Shown: piece by piece, positions 1-12,452 of the stretch | How the letters are laid out: every line of letters starts with the position of its first letter | Position numbering within the stretch: the first letter of the stretch is position 1 | Origin: Athripsodes cinereus | Taxonomy: Eukaryota > Arthropoda > Insecta > Trichoptera > Leptoceridae | NCBI GenBank assembly: GCA_947579605.1 | Contig: OX388321.1 | Location: forward strand, 11,435,427 to 11,499,426 | Length of the DNA stretch: 64,000 nucleotides | Direction of reading: 5' to 3' | Position numbers and translations under genes: made by a program | Notes under the pieces: model-generated | Databases searched by the model: none | The model's input: the letters and a program-made list of their open reading frames with translations, nothing else | Told to the model about the DNA's origin: nothing

Positions 1-727
1 GAAATTAAAAAAGGTCTATGATCGAAAACTTAACCTTCAGTATGAAATTTCATGCGCACAATGTCTTAAGTACATTTTCATCCAATATGAATGGTTTATG
101 TCTTTTTTAGTGTTCAATACATAATTCTGTCCTACGAATAAAAATAAATATGTTTATTTTTTAATTAAGCCGACCGGTGGTAAAGATGGACTTCACGGAA
201 ATAATATTAAACTAGTAGCTATTAAAGAATGAGTATGCACAGATGATGAGATGTGATGTGCTGTGCTTACAAATGAAATTAAATATACCTATCTACTACT
301 GCAGTTAATTGTTAATAATAATGAAACCTAATGAATTACCCTCGTATTCCCATCTTGGAGAATATTTCATACGTAGATATACATATAAAGCAATAAAAAT
401 TAACTCACTGATCTTACGATGGATTATTAAAATTATTTTCTTGATGAGATGGGATGTGCTGAGTTATAAATTGGAAAATGTAATCATAGCACATTTGCAT
501 TGATTATAATTATCATTATTAGTTGCAGGTGTTTTGTATTATTTTTATGATTCATCAATGTTTTTTTAGCATCTATCATTTTATTATTTAAATGAAGAGA
601 TGTACTACCAAATTTGATGAAATTTATTACCGATTTGTAAATTTAATGTAATTTTTCAAAGACTCTACGCCGATGATAAAATTGTTACTAACGATATCCT
701 TTTATTTAAAAAAAAAAACAAAATTAA

Positions 728-1345
728 AATCATATTTTACAAGTTAGTAAAAGCAGCACATCTCATTTTACAAAAAAAAAATGTTGTAAAAATACTTAAT
801 TCTTTTCTGATTTCATATTATTTACAAGTTAATAAAAGCAGCACATCTCATTTTACAAAAAAAATGTTGTAAAAATACTTAATTCTTTTCTGATTTCATA
901 TTATTTACAAGTTAATAAAAACAGCACATCTCATTTTACAAAAAAAAATGTTGTAAAAATACTTAATTCTTTTCTGATTTCATATTATTTACAAGTTAAT
1001 AAAAGCAGCACATCTCATTTTACAAAAAAAAATGTTGTAAAAATACTTAATTCTTTTCTGATTTCATATTATTTACAAGTTAATAAAAACAGCACATCTC
1101 ATTTTACAAAAAAAAATGTTGTAAAAATACTTAATTCTTTTCTGATTTCATATTATTTACAAGTTAATAAAAACAGCACATCTCATTTTACAAAAAAAAA
1201 TGTTGTAAAAATACTTAATTCTTTTCTGATTTCATATTATTTACAAGTTAATAAAAGCAGCACATCTCATTTTACAAAAAAAAATGTTGTAAAAATACTT
1301 AAAAAAAAATGTTGTAAAAATACTTAATTCTTTTCTGATTTTGTA
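728..1345. repeat. 84-bp tandem repeat array, about seven copies
   Basis: The phrase 'cagcacatctcattttac' recurs at steps of 85, 83, 84, 84, 84 and 84 bases between about 751 and 1255. Copies are nearly identical, differing mainly at one g/a position and in A-run length. Each unit contains an ttttacaa...ttgtaaaa inverted pair around an A-run. The last unit carries an extra partial duplication of the A-run/ttgtaaaa segment at about 1290-1325. This is a young minisatellite-like array. Confidence 0.95.
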
Positions 1346-1394
1346 TTATTTTTTAAAAGGCCGATTCAACGGCAAGTATTGTTTTATAACTACA

Positions 1395-1460
1395 TGTAGT
1401 CAATCCGCAAACTACCCCACTTGTGGCTTGTGGGTGACATGTTGTGATGGTATAGTTCTA
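1395..1460 (+). repeat. Tail fragment of SINE-like family A
   Basis: The end of a recurring repeat is seen: 'ctaccccacttgtgg' followed by 'gttgtgatggtatag'. The same tail closes the fuller copies at 26100-26355, 44512-44765 and 53887-54140. The body is missing or too diverged. A shorter, degraded tail of the same kind is at about 14995-15035. Confidence 0.6.
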
Positions 1461-1588
1461 CTTAGTAATAGATTTTTTTATAAATTAAGATAAAGTTTCC
1501 AACAGAAAACGATCTAAGTATTCGTTCAAACATTTTTTTGACTAGTGCATGCAAATTATTGTGAAAAGATAGTATATTTATTAAACAT

Positions 1589-1835
1589 ATGGTGTGGCGT
1601 GGAGATAACGATCTTGCCTTTGAGTCACGAGGTCCTGGGTTCGATTCCCGGCCAGGGCAGATTGAAAAATGCCCTTTTTCAAATTGTCCTGGGTCTGGGT
1701 GTTACATGCATATGTGTTAAGTGCATTGTATATGTGTGTATCGTCGCGTTAGTACCCATAATGTAAGATTCATATCATTGTTTGGTACTAGCTCGATCTG
1801 TGTGAATTGTCTATACATTTTATATTATGTTACAT
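1589..1835 (+). mobile_element. tRNA-derived SINE (family C), copy 1
   Basis: A pol III B-box-like GGTTCGATTCCCG lies within 'gaggtcctgggttcgattcccgg', about 45 bases after a diverged A-box region. The head is followed by a body 'ccctttttcaaattgtcctggg...gttacatgc' and 'gcgttagtaccc...agctcgatctgtgtgaa'. The same body follows the head at 15514, so this is a SINE and not a tRNA gene. The tRNA part does not fold as a full cloverleaf by eye. Confidence 0.8.
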
Positions 1836-2862
1836 TGTGTTGTTATATTTTCGTTCAGAAGGGATATACTATGTATAATCTAAATGGTACAACCTACCAG
1901 TGACAGGTGTCTGTGTAATAAAACAGAGCACAAATGCACTCATAATTATTACCATTATGTAACACTTAAGTGGCTATGTAAACATAATAGCGCAGCACAT
2001 CTTTCTCGACAGCAGAACACATTATAGCATAATTTTAGTGTGAAGAGGACATTAGTCAGGTCGCCAAATGTGTATGTGGGCGTATTACACATTATACGAG
2101 TTATCCAAAGAGAGTTTTTGTATCATTGACATGGTGGTCTAAATTAATATTTTATTATTATTGACATACCTATTCTTAGTATCCCATTGCAGAATATCTC
2201 TTGTATACCTAATATGAGATAACCAGCGAATACGATCATAATGAAATACAATCATAATAAACGTTAGAAATGTCATGGTTAGGAATATTGCTGTGTACGC
2301 AGTAGACTTGATTTAAATTGAATAAATGTATATTAATATGAAAAATGTTTACACTCCAATGATGATGACAACTCTGTATGCCTTCAGAACCAATATTGGT
2401 TTGCAAGTGTACACTTGCCTGATCTTCCGTTTTCCCTATCTACCCCACAAGGAATACGAATGGAGTATACCTATTCGTGTTTGTCAATTAAAATAATCAT
2501 AATTGCGCATCTAAAATACATGAATAGTTAATTGAATTCATTATTGTTCCATCATTTTTATTCTAGCGTATTTAGAGATATTTTATATATTATATATTTT
2601 TTATTAAAAACATGTTCGAGAATCATGGAAACTATAGGGAGCAATATATCATTTGAATTTTTGTTAGATTAGGCGTGATTGATAGACTATCATAATATTT
2701 GTTTATTGTCCTATTGTTTGACCAATCCAAATCGCGAATCTTGATATACACACAAACCTCGTGACTTCATCACATTAATTCAAGAATAAGCCTTGACTCC
2801 TTAGGCTATATTCATTAAACTTAAATAATTCTAGTTATTAGGTACGCTATATTACGTACTTA

Positions 2863-2863
2863 T

Positions 2864-2888
<25 letters not shown>
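2863..2888. repeat. Poly-T run (26 nt)
   Basis: Uninterrupted T tract. It may be the poly-A tail of a minus-strand retroposed copy, but no recognisable element body adjoins it. Confidence 0.7.
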
Positions 2889-2894
<6 letters not shown>

Positions 2895-4074
2895 TTCTGT
2901 TTATTGTCATTTGATTTACAAAGATATATTTTATATAACTTCCTTATATTAAATGTATTGATATTTTTATTATAAAACATTTAAATTCAAAAGTTTAGAT
3001 TTTTGAAAATTTGGTTATTATCAAAAAGAAGAATAAAGTTTCGAATTACATCAAAAATCTCCTGTCAGTGAGTTATATGCTTGTTCTTGAAGGTGGAATA
3101 AACCGAGGGAGAAGATTTCAATTTAGGATATTCCGATTTAATGTCCAAGGTCCCCTTTTTGCGAGTTGTGCTTTGTACAATTAAGCTACCAGCAGGTGAC
3201 ATAACGCATTTTTAAAAGTTTTTTGTAATTTTAGAAATGTCGAAACATTAACAAAATATTTTTGTTTATCTTTTAAACGCAATTGGGTTGAATAAAGCGT
3301 TATAACGGCTATTATTTAACCTTAAATTTTACAAGAATTTCATGTATTTAGGTATCTAATTATTAGCGTGGATTTCATATTGGTAAAATAAAGAATTTAA
3401 TAAATTGAACCAATTTACAGGCTATTAATTATCAATCTGCCTTATATCCGATTTACAACCGATAGGTCAAAGGTCCCACCTCGTACTTGGATGCCTGATC
3501 ATTATAAACGTATAACCAATTTTGTCGTTCATAAATAATCTGTGGGCGTTTTAATATTATTACCTACATTATATGAAACCTTGTTTTTTCTCGTTATGAC
3601 AAGGTACAGTACATTATACTTAAATCGGTGCATACCTTTTTTAAATTAGCTATTGCAGTATCTAGATTTATGAAAATACTTAGAGTATATTGTCGGAAGT
3701 GTATTTCACCATCTTTGTACTTTCGAGATTTCCAACTTGGCTATTTTTGTTTTCAATATACCGAGTTGCTTTATAACAAAAAAAAACCGACAGTATGTAA
3801 GCGATGGAAGTTCCAATTATTTGTAAATTTGTGCATACCTATATTGTAAAAAATAGGCACTGAAATCATTTAGCACATTTATTAATCAATTTAATCTCAA
3901 ATACTAGATTTGAGATACTCAGCAACAAAAGTCCTTAAAGATTTGTTGATAAATATATTTATTGAAGAAATAATAAGTTACAATATAGGCCTGTAGATTC
4001 CTTTTTAACAACAAATATTTTTTTTAAGTATGAACAACCGTATTAGATTATCAAGTCTTCTTCTAAATCGTGTT

Positions 4075-4205
4075 GTAGATCATCGATCTGTTAGTTCGGA
4101 AGTTGATGCCTCTTGTGATGCTAAAAACCAGCTGTCTTTCCATCTTTTTGGTAGTCTTCCTCGGGGATGTGAACCGACTGGTGTTTCGTTTGCAGCTATT
4201 ATCAA
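4075..4205 (-). mobile_element. LINE 3'-end fragment (family H), antisense
   Basis: The reverse complement closely matches the copy at 20160-20350 through the segment encoding ETPVG...RGR.PKRWKDSW and the following ASQEAS..ELTDR. This C-terminal tail is typical of non-LTR retrotransposon reverse transcriptases in insects. The copy is 5'-truncated. Confidence 0.75.
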
Positions 4206-4704
4206 GTCAAATGTATTAATTAAATATGATTCAAATTATTAAAAAAAAAAACTAAATCATTCAATAAATAAATGATCAGATAAGTTGTATTTATTGTAGA
4301 TATGTCATGTAGCAAGCACCCAGACAAAATTATTATATTAATACGCGTGAAATATTTCTAACAATACTATTTTTAAAAGTCACACCTATGTCAGCGCAGC
4401 GCAGCGTTACGATCGTATAATTCCAATGAGGCAATAAACTTTATCATATCGATCGATTGCTGTGAAAGATGTTAAGTAGTGTTATTAATAATATTATAAT
4501 ATATCTATATATTTTTGAAAATACCAATATTCAGTAGGTAGTTTTAAAGGCGGTTTTATTAGATATATACCTACCGGTATGTCTGGTTTTACACAATGTG
4601 AGTTGAATGCAAAAAACTGGTGCCAATGATATTATGTACAAAAACGAATAATTGAATAATTAGTTACAAGCGATTTTCAAATCTACCAAAAGCGCATGGA
4701 TTTT

Positions 4705-4832
4705 TCATCTCAACAGATTCCGTCGACTGAAATGTCAATTTTCACTGTACACCGTTCCTGTGACAAAGAAATCTAAGCGTTAAGAATGTCATGGGAAGAG
4801 GTTATGCTCAATGAACACAGAAACATGTTGAA
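4705..4832 (+). mobile_element. Old LINE 3'-end fragment (family D)
   Basis: 'ccgtcgactga...tttcactgtacaccgttcctgtgacaa' and 'aatgtcatgggaagaggt' match the last ~130 bases of the family D ORF at 32290-32420, with many substitutions and small deletions. The reading frame is lost. Confidence 0.65.
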
Positions 4833-5826
4833 TAAAAAAGATTAGTTTCAGCTCTATACTCTTATATTTTGGATTAGATTAATCAAATTCAGATTAAAGA
4901 AAATTAGAATAAAAATTGGAAAATCAAAGAACAACTTCGAATTTATAATTTAAAATTAAAATAAAACTTATTGCAATAAGTATTTTAAATAATTTTCCAC
5001 AGTCGCAAATGATTCATAAATTGTGGATTAATAGGCACTAATATATTGATCATTGCTCACCTGATTTGATGAATTGACGTATTTTATCAGACAAATAATA
5101 TTAAAAAACAGGAAAATAAGCTCATTGCGTAAGTAAATTAATTGAATCAATTTAATACATTTTCATCCATGTACACTTCTGTAAATGTATCAGAACAAGA
5201 CTCAAATTTCCTTTTATCGTTACTTGTAACAAATATTCTTCAATAGTATGTAATAAAATATTACATGAGTTTTTAATTCCATATGGCTTTAATCAGATTT
5301 AAATGTAAAATTGAAAATTATCATGATAATCAATTAATCAGTACTCAGCCATATTAAATGAAATATAGAATTCAATTTACCTATCATGATCCCATATCGT
5401 AAATGAAGAAAAATGTTAAAGAAAATATTAAAGAAAATATTATTAACAAAAGGCAAAAGTTATATTAAAATAATGTGGAAATAATGAAGTGTTAATAGAT
5501 GTGTAAATCACAGATGATCCCTAAACACAAAGAAGAGATAATCACACAATATTATTGTTATTATGGGACACTTAAATAATACCTGAGATATAATAATAAT
5601 AATAATACCTAATGCGATACTAAAACACACATATTAAAATCAGATAAGGGGACTTATTTTCCAAACCATAGATTATATCATATCACAATCATTAATGTGT
5701 GTTATTCGCTTTGATATAACTTATAATATATGAAATATCTTTTATAATATAAACAATAATTAATGTCACAGTAGCAGTTTCATAATGTGGAATGAATTGA
5801 AGTGAAATAGATACTTTACTTCCGAG

Positions 5827-6567
5827 ATGGAGCTGAACGAAGCCTTAGGAAAAATGGAAAGTATTCTGTTGTCAAAGTACAACATGAAAATAAATAAAGA
5901 AAAAACAAAATGTATGGTCGTTGGAAAAGAGGAAGCGACTGCGAACATTGCCATAAATGGAGTGAGCATCAAACAAGTAAGTGAATTCGTGTACCTGGGC
6001 AGCAGAATAAACCAGGATGGACGCTCCAAATCGGAAATTGTAAGCAGAATAAACCAGGCAAGGATTGCCTTTAACAAAAAATCAAAGATATTGGAATCCC
6101 CAAATATTGACTTAAGCGTAAGGAAGAACCTTACTAAAGCCTTTGTATGGAGCATTCTGCTTTATGGTTGTGAGACATGGACCATCAGCAAGAGTGAAAG
6201 CGGACGGCTGGCGGCCTTTGAGATGTGGTGCTACAGACGCATGCTTAAGATCCATTGGTCGGAGCACGTCGAAAATGAAGAAGTATTAACCAGGGTAGGC
6301 GAAAAAAGGCAACTCCTTAAGAAAATCAGCCAACAACGAGCTAACTGGATTGGCCACAACATCAGGCATCCAGGACTACTCATCGCCATCGCAGAGGGTA
6401 AGACCGAGGGGACAAATGGCAGAGGCCGACCAAGAGACGCATATATGGACCAACTGAAGAGAGACATGAACTGTGGCTCATACGTAGGGCTAAAAAGACT
6501 GGCTGAGAATAGAGACGAATGGAGAAGAAAAACCAAACTCGTTGCAGACCAATCCAGTGGATTGTAA
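5827..6567 (+). mobile_element. Non-LTR retrotransposon, C-terminal part of reverse transcriptase ORF (5'-truncated)
   Basis: An open frame of 246 codons ends at TAA. It begins inside the reverse transcriptase after the catalytic YADD region: MKINKEKTKCMVV (residues 19-31) is the primer-grip side segment. Next come VSEFVYLGSRINQDG (about 50-64), LLYGCETWTISK (about 113-124), a WIGH motif (near residue 174), and a basic GRGRPRDAYMDQLKRDM tail (about 197-213). These are hallmarks of the thumb and C-terminal region of LINE reverse transcriptases in insects. The endonuclease and polymerase core are missing, so the copy is dead on arrival, yet the frame is intact over 740 bases, implying a fairly recent insertion. 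The ATG at 5827 is internal to the ancestral protein and is not a real start. The LINE clade was not resolved. Confidence 0.88.
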
Positions 6568-7620
6568 CTCATTATATAGATACTTTTTAAATTTTCAAAA
6601 TTTTCGAGAGAAACTTTGTGGAACGTCATTTTATAAAATAATAAAATTAATGTATTGAACACTGTTTTACTTCCACTTCACTTTATTTAAATGTCAGAAC
6701 GTTTTCGAACATTAACTGTTCATTATCGATGACAATGCAATACTTTTTATTTCTTCTTTGTCGTGCTTTCTTCGTGCCACGTGGAGCTTTCTAGTCGTTT
6801 AGGTAGAGATAGAGTTTTTGCTCCTTAAGTATCGCTGTGGATGCACGCATTTATTTTAGATATTTTACTCTTAGACATTACGAAAATGTTGGTAGTGAAA
6901 TGTTTATTCAGATTTCTTTAGACTCCACTTTCAAGACACAATCTCTTCTGCAGCTCAGTTGTCCGTTATTTTGAGACTGTATCGTTGACTTCTTCTTTTA
7001 CTGCTTGGTTTTCAAAGTTAATTGTACCGCCTGTACGTATCTAACAACGTTCATTGAAATTTGTGCATTTTTATATGCGTGGAAGTAAAAGTGTAATGCG
7101 TATAATATGATAAGTTTGAGAAAAAGAAAACTGTTTTTTTAATGTGTACTATTTCAACATGATCTCGGTGGCTTTAGCAGATAAACATTATGATAGAAAT
7201 CATTGCGTGAAATTGTCACATTCAATACTTAACTGAGAAATTTAATCACATCACGTACATTCGATTACAATTATTTCATAATAAAAATGTTGTTCGAGTA
7301 CATACAATAAAAATTATAGATACAGTTTATATAATTTAATTGATTCTTTGAATCGATGTTCATATATGGTATACAAATAATATCACATACAGTAAGGGAA
7401 TCAATTACTAGGTGTATACATTTAATCATAAAAATATGATATTTAATACTTCATAATTTTTCCGGTAGGACGGGTAGGTATGTAAGCTTACATTTTTTTC
7501 ATAATAATCATTAATACCTATCATTGTTTCTATCATTTTCTATATGAAACTTTTATTTTCTATTTAGTTACATAAATCTTTTTATAACAGTTGTCAAGGA
7601 TTTTCAAATACACTATTATA

Positions 7621-7867
7621 AAACACTTATTTGTAGTATATCCACGGTGACTTTTTATTGGACGCGAGCCGGCTTTCAAGAGCTTCCGCTCTCATCATCA
7701 GGCTGTGATCTCTCGCTCTCTGAGCGCTCTCGCTCTGAGCGCTCTCGCTCTCGATCTGAGCGCTCTCATCATCACTTTTCGCCAGCCTGATGATGAGAGC
7801 GGAAGCTCTTGAAAACCGGCTCGCGTCCAATAAAAAGTCACCGTGGATATACTACAAATAAGTGTTT
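7621..7867. mobile_element. Foldback MITE with 83-bp arms and TA target duplication
   Basis: Left arm 7621-7703 and right arm 7785-7867 are inverted copies with one mismatch seen (ggctttc/gaaaacc). The termini read AAACACTTATTTG on both sides, each flanked by TA, as for Tc1/mariner-type insertions. The 81-base spacer consists of irregular 'gagcgctctcgctct' repeats. An ORF of 67 codons on the minus strand is a by-product of the palindrome. Superfamily assignment rests only on the TA flanks. Confidence 0.85.
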
Positions 7868-8049
7868 TATTTTAATTAATTCAACATGAATTTCCACCAA
7901 GTAAGGTCGGTTGAAAATATCAACTTTACACTATTATATTCATTTTGGCTTATAAACTATAAGGCTAGGTGTGTGTTATTTAAATATGACAAGTCTTACA
8001 AAAAATCTAATCTTATGCATGTACAATAATTTTTTCTCCATCATTATGG

Positions 8050-8190
8050 TCCAGTGTAGTGGGTGGATTCCCTGGCAGAGAATAAGCCTCCGCTTTCTGT
8101 AACTTTTAGAGTGTTCTGTAGAAAGGCGGTATTTGTAAAACATCGCAAATAAAATATTAAATTTCTCATCTTCAATTCAGAGACTACGTC
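8050..8190 (+). mobile_element. SINE-like family A, diverged 5' part
   Basis: 'gcagagaataag...ctttctgtaacttttagagtgttctgtagaaaggc' aligns with the 5' segment of the copies at 44512 and 53887 ('ggtaaagaattgg...taagttttcgagtgtcctgtaaaaggc'). The 3' half is lost. Confidence 0.6.
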
Positions 8191-9019
8191 CTGAAAATCT
8201 TTGCTTTTCCCTGTACCTATGTGATACATCATTAACCATTGATTTTCATTATTAATCTTGTCAGTGTCTTATATTCTAAAAATATGAATCCAAACGTTTT
8301 ATTATCTGTGTGTTTTCAATGACTCAAATCAAATTCAGCTTTCAAAATGTTTTACATAATATTTTGACACTAGTACAACTTGAAAACATTTACACATTTT
8401 CGCAGACACAAAATATTTTAAAGAAACACATAGTAAAGTTTATAGTTAACAAGTAATAATTGTTCATATATTCAATTGATTTACTGCATTGTAAAGTTTT
8501 TCATTCACTCTCATAAATTTTAAAACTTTTACACACCATTCACAGAATACTAATCCGAATATTTATTAAGTAGGCTTTCCATTATTGATACTTATTGTAA
8601 GCATTGTAAGTTTTTATTTATAAGGTCTTATCAGCAAGCTCCCTCTTGCAACTTACATACAATGTTGCAAAGTGATTCAGACACAAAACTTGTTCTTAAG
8701 TATAAAACATTGAGTTAGTTTTTTATATATCTATTTATACATGTAGTAGATTGGTTGTATGCATTTAGTACATACTTATGATCTAATTCAAAAATATATT
8801 TTCAATTTATTCGTTTTAACCAGCTTTTTTGTGAGTAATAATAATCTCAAGTTAAATATACATGAAAATATACAGTGTTTTTAATATTTCATTTTTTTAA
8901 TATAATTTGTCATAAAAATATTAGCTAGGTATTTTAATTTACAAAAGTACGTTTAGACTACAAATCCTTCATAGTTTATTTTTATGACGGATGGTTCTTG
9001 GTGGAAGTTTATTGTAATC

Positions 9020-9115
9020 ATCATCATCTCTGTCGGTCCCTCAATCCTGAGGATCGTGACCATCATGCCTCGTCCTGTAAACCATATGTCTCCATGTTGT
9101 AATAAGAAGACAAAA
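9020..9115 (-). mobile_element. LINE 3'-end scrap, antisense
   Basis: 'atcatcatctctgtcggtccctcaatcctgag' has the gat-triplet tail plus GC-richer body seen at other antisense LINE ends here. The coding content is too short for a family call. Confidence 0.4.
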
Positions 9116-9159
9116 TTAAATTAAGCAATTCCAAGATATTTAGTTTTTCCGTTATGACT

Positions 9160-9215
9160 TTATCAATTTGCGAGCTGGCTATCGAAAGTTTCCGCTCGTC
9201 GAAGGTGCTATGAAA
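9160..9215. repeat. Fragment related to the 7621 foldback element
   Basis: 'gcgagctggctatcgaaagtttccgctcgtcga' resembles 'gcgagccggctttcaagagcttccgctctcatca' from the arm of the foldback at 7621. Only one arm-like piece is present. Confidence 0.45.
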
Positions 9216-10846
9216 AGTTACAGTAGAATTACTAATATTTTATTTCATTTAAATTTCTTAAAATTTTACATACACATAAAAAAGCAGTTAATATAGCAGT
9301 TAAAGTAAAAGAAGTTAAGGGTGATTTTATCGCAAGAGCGCAATTTTTTATTTTAGAACATATCAGTTATTAAGTGATAATAAATATAATTGTGATTCTA
9401 TAAACGCAATGAAAACTATTAACAGTAGTTCAATCAATCTTGTTATTGCTTGCAATAATTAATCATAAAGTTATTATCGTAAATCTATTAAAATTAATAT
9501 CGCATTGTCTCATCTTATGAAATGATTATCACAGTATACATATTTATAATAAATATTATTAATTACTAAATTAATTATATCAGTAGTCACGATTTAAATA
9601 CATAATTGTACTTTGTTAAATAATCGCTGTTGATAAAGGAATGGTTTATGAAATAAAAAGGTTTCCTACTGAATAACTTTCAAGATGAAGTCATTAAACC
9701 TTAGACACATCTTGTCTTTAGTAGGTATTGTCTATTGTATAAACACATTAATACAAGTTAAAAATAAACATTATTATTATACTAGTGTAGCTTAACCTGG
9801 CTTCGCTGAGGAAATAAATATTAAATTGACAAATCAAAAATTTCAGATAATATATTATTAAGTATTTTTTTTAAAAATATACCAACAATTAGAGGAAATT
9901 ATTTTAAAACTGGAAACACCGGACGCTTACAAATTGGCTTTGGATGACTTAAGCAACCAAACTGATTTGTAAGCTTTGGAACACTTGATGATGATGATTT
10001 TGGATGATTTTATTTTTGACACCGTTTAACAGTCCTTAGACCATCTCAAGGGCGCCAGTGAAGAGTTCAGTTTTTAATTTGCTTCTGAAGCTGGTCACAG
10101 TCTGACTATCTTTCTTCTCTACCCTGCAAGTGATACATATCATGCGATTAAACCATACCTATCTTAATATAATATATATCATACAAACACTTTCGTAGGT
10201 ATGAAAATCCAGATTATACAGAAACAAAAAAAAACGTTTATAATGTTTTAGTCTGCCCAAAGATTACACTTCTTAAAAAGTGCATTATTTTACTGATGAC
10301 TTGTCAAATTAATACGTTGTCTATAAAGGACATTTAAACATAAATTGAAATTGACACAAATATACATAATATGTTAGATTTTTATTTCCATAGTGTGTAC
10401 ACACTCTCCATGTATCGCCTGGGTGATAATTGTAATGGTGCTTCTAGAGGATTACGAGTATGGCTACACAACTACTTGAAAACAACCCATACTCTATTTA
10501 ATTATTGTCTCGCACATAAAAGCCAGGATGACAAATGTTTTTAATAGGTATCCATTTTTTACAACCCTCTTCTTCTGTTTCTAGAATACTCAACATTAAA
10601 CTTAATTATAGATTGACTTTAAATATTTTTATTCATAATATATTAAAAAATAAAAAGATTAAATTCAGTGATTATGCTCATTAAAATCAAAATTTGCAAC
10701 TTAATTAATGTAATTTGAACGGATTATGTATGTTATTCAAACATTTATGTAATTCATCGGTTAATCCATATAATTCACACTAAAAATTATAAAATTACAA
10801 AATAATTCAGTAAATAAAGTAAATAGTAGTGAATATAGTCATAATT

Positions 10847-11036
10847 ATCATCATCGCCCTCAACGCTCCTCTCGGGAGCACAGGGCAGAAACCAGCCTCC
10901 TCCATTCAGAGCGTCTCTGCGCCAATTGCGTCACCTCTTTCCACGACATTCCCTGCGCTCTGATGTCGTTGTCATAGGAACGGTGTATTGTGAAAGAGGG
11001 AACCGGGCCCGGGCCGACGGAACCCTTGCAGACGGA
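10847..11036 (-). mobile_element. LINE 3' end (family D), antisense and young
   Basis: The reverse complement is nearly identical to the last ~190 bases of the family D copy at 31955-32470, including the RPGRPSFTIHRSYDNDIRAQ region, the SEWRRLVS..CSREER C-terminus, the stop and the start of the gat-repeat tail. A short inserted duplication gives 'cgggcccgggcc'. Severely 5'-truncated. Confidence 0.85.
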
Positions 11037-11189
11037 AGAATAAATTAAGTACCAGAGAGTGAATAAAGTACCATAGTGTTTATTTTATTAATTATTTAAT
11101 CCAACAGAACATTACAGACACAACGTACGTATTGGGTAAAATAATTATACGAGGACAAACAGTTAGTAACCCTTTTTATTATTATTTTT

Positions 11190-11310
11190 TCCCATCAAGG
11201 CGTTTCCCACGAATGGGGTAGCCAGCGAACTAATTTGTGAAATAAACATGCACACACGACAGGGGGCATACCTCATCGCTGAACTGAAGATATTAAATAG
11301 TTCAAATGTG
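11190..11310 (-). mobile_element. SINE-like family A copy, antisense
   Basis: 'ggcgtttcccacgaatggggtagccagcgaac' followed by 'catgcacac...gggggcatacctcatcgctgaactgaag' matches the reverse complement of the family A middle and tail. The 5' portion fades out after about 11310. Confidence 0.65.
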
Positions 11311-12452
11311 ATGCTTTATGAATAAAATATAATTACCTACTTAAAATACTTGCATTTATTGGAAGTCCATTTGTGGTAGTAGAATTCGTCGGAGGGAAGC
11401 ATAAAAACGGTGATAAAAAATTAACAGAAGGTCTTTGTTAATAAAAAATAATAGAAGTTAGTTGTTCATGTTGTGTAGGTAGAAAACAATTAATGATTTT
11501 ATTTTTATCATAAAGATAATAATGAATACAACATTGCGGTCTGTTTTTTATCAATACAGGGGACATTAAAGTCAGTATAGAGTGTACTAACTAACATACA
11601 AGGGAATACTTATACTGGTGCATCTGTTTAAATATTTGTAACCACAAAGTCATAATTATTGTACATTTGTGTATGTAAATAGACAAAGACCAAAGTACAT
11701 GAAAAAATTATTATTTATTGTATTTAAGTATATAGGTACATATAAACCAAAATCAATAATGTGACAATTATACCTATACCTATTTTAATTATGAACATGC
11801 TCTTACTGCACTTTGGATATTTTTTTTTTCTTTATTGGCATTTCAACAGTTTTTTTTTACCAAATTATGGTATCACACAATTAGGTATAACACTAACCCA
11901 GGGTATCTTTGATATCATAGTTTTGTCGACATTGCACTAAATTTTAGTTGCAATTCATATGACACAATTATAGTTTCATTTTATTAAATTTTTGGATAAA
12001 AAATCTAATATAGTTCATATAGGTACGTCAATAACATTAGGTATATGACAAATCAAACTTAGATCCACAGATATCAACATCCATTAAAATGAAATTTAAT
12101 TCTAAAAATTAGCACAGTGAGAACAAAAGGAATTCTCATGACTCCGTACATTCGCGTTTCTTCATTTTACAATAAATTAAACTAAAAAAGGTTTAGTTTT
12201 TTAAATATTTAAATCAATTTATTGATAAATTTGTCAAATCACATATAGCACAAAATTATTTCGTTTTTTTAAAACAACGTGAAATTACTGAAAACTTACA
12301 CAATGTCTAATAAAAAATGTTTACATCCATACATAGGAAGTAGAATTCCATAATAAAATTTAAAACAAAAAGTTTTTTATATAGTTTTTAGAGATTTCTT
12401 TTGCCTTATAAGGACATTGTCAATCGTTGTCAAGAGATTCGTCCTTTGCCGT

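Noticed and set aside
728..1345. CRISPR-like array
   Set aside because: Units are contiguous 84-bp tandem copies with no unique spacers, in an insect genome.
1620..1660. Possible tRNA gene from the GGTTCGATTCCCG B-box
   Set aside because: The same head and unrelated downstream body recur at 15514 and 48735, and no full cloverleaf is visible, so it is a tRNA-derived SINE.
7627..7830. 67-codon minus-strand ORF rich in SESAQ repeats
   Set aside because: It lies inside the foldback at 7621 and its repeats come from the GAGCGCTCTC spacer.
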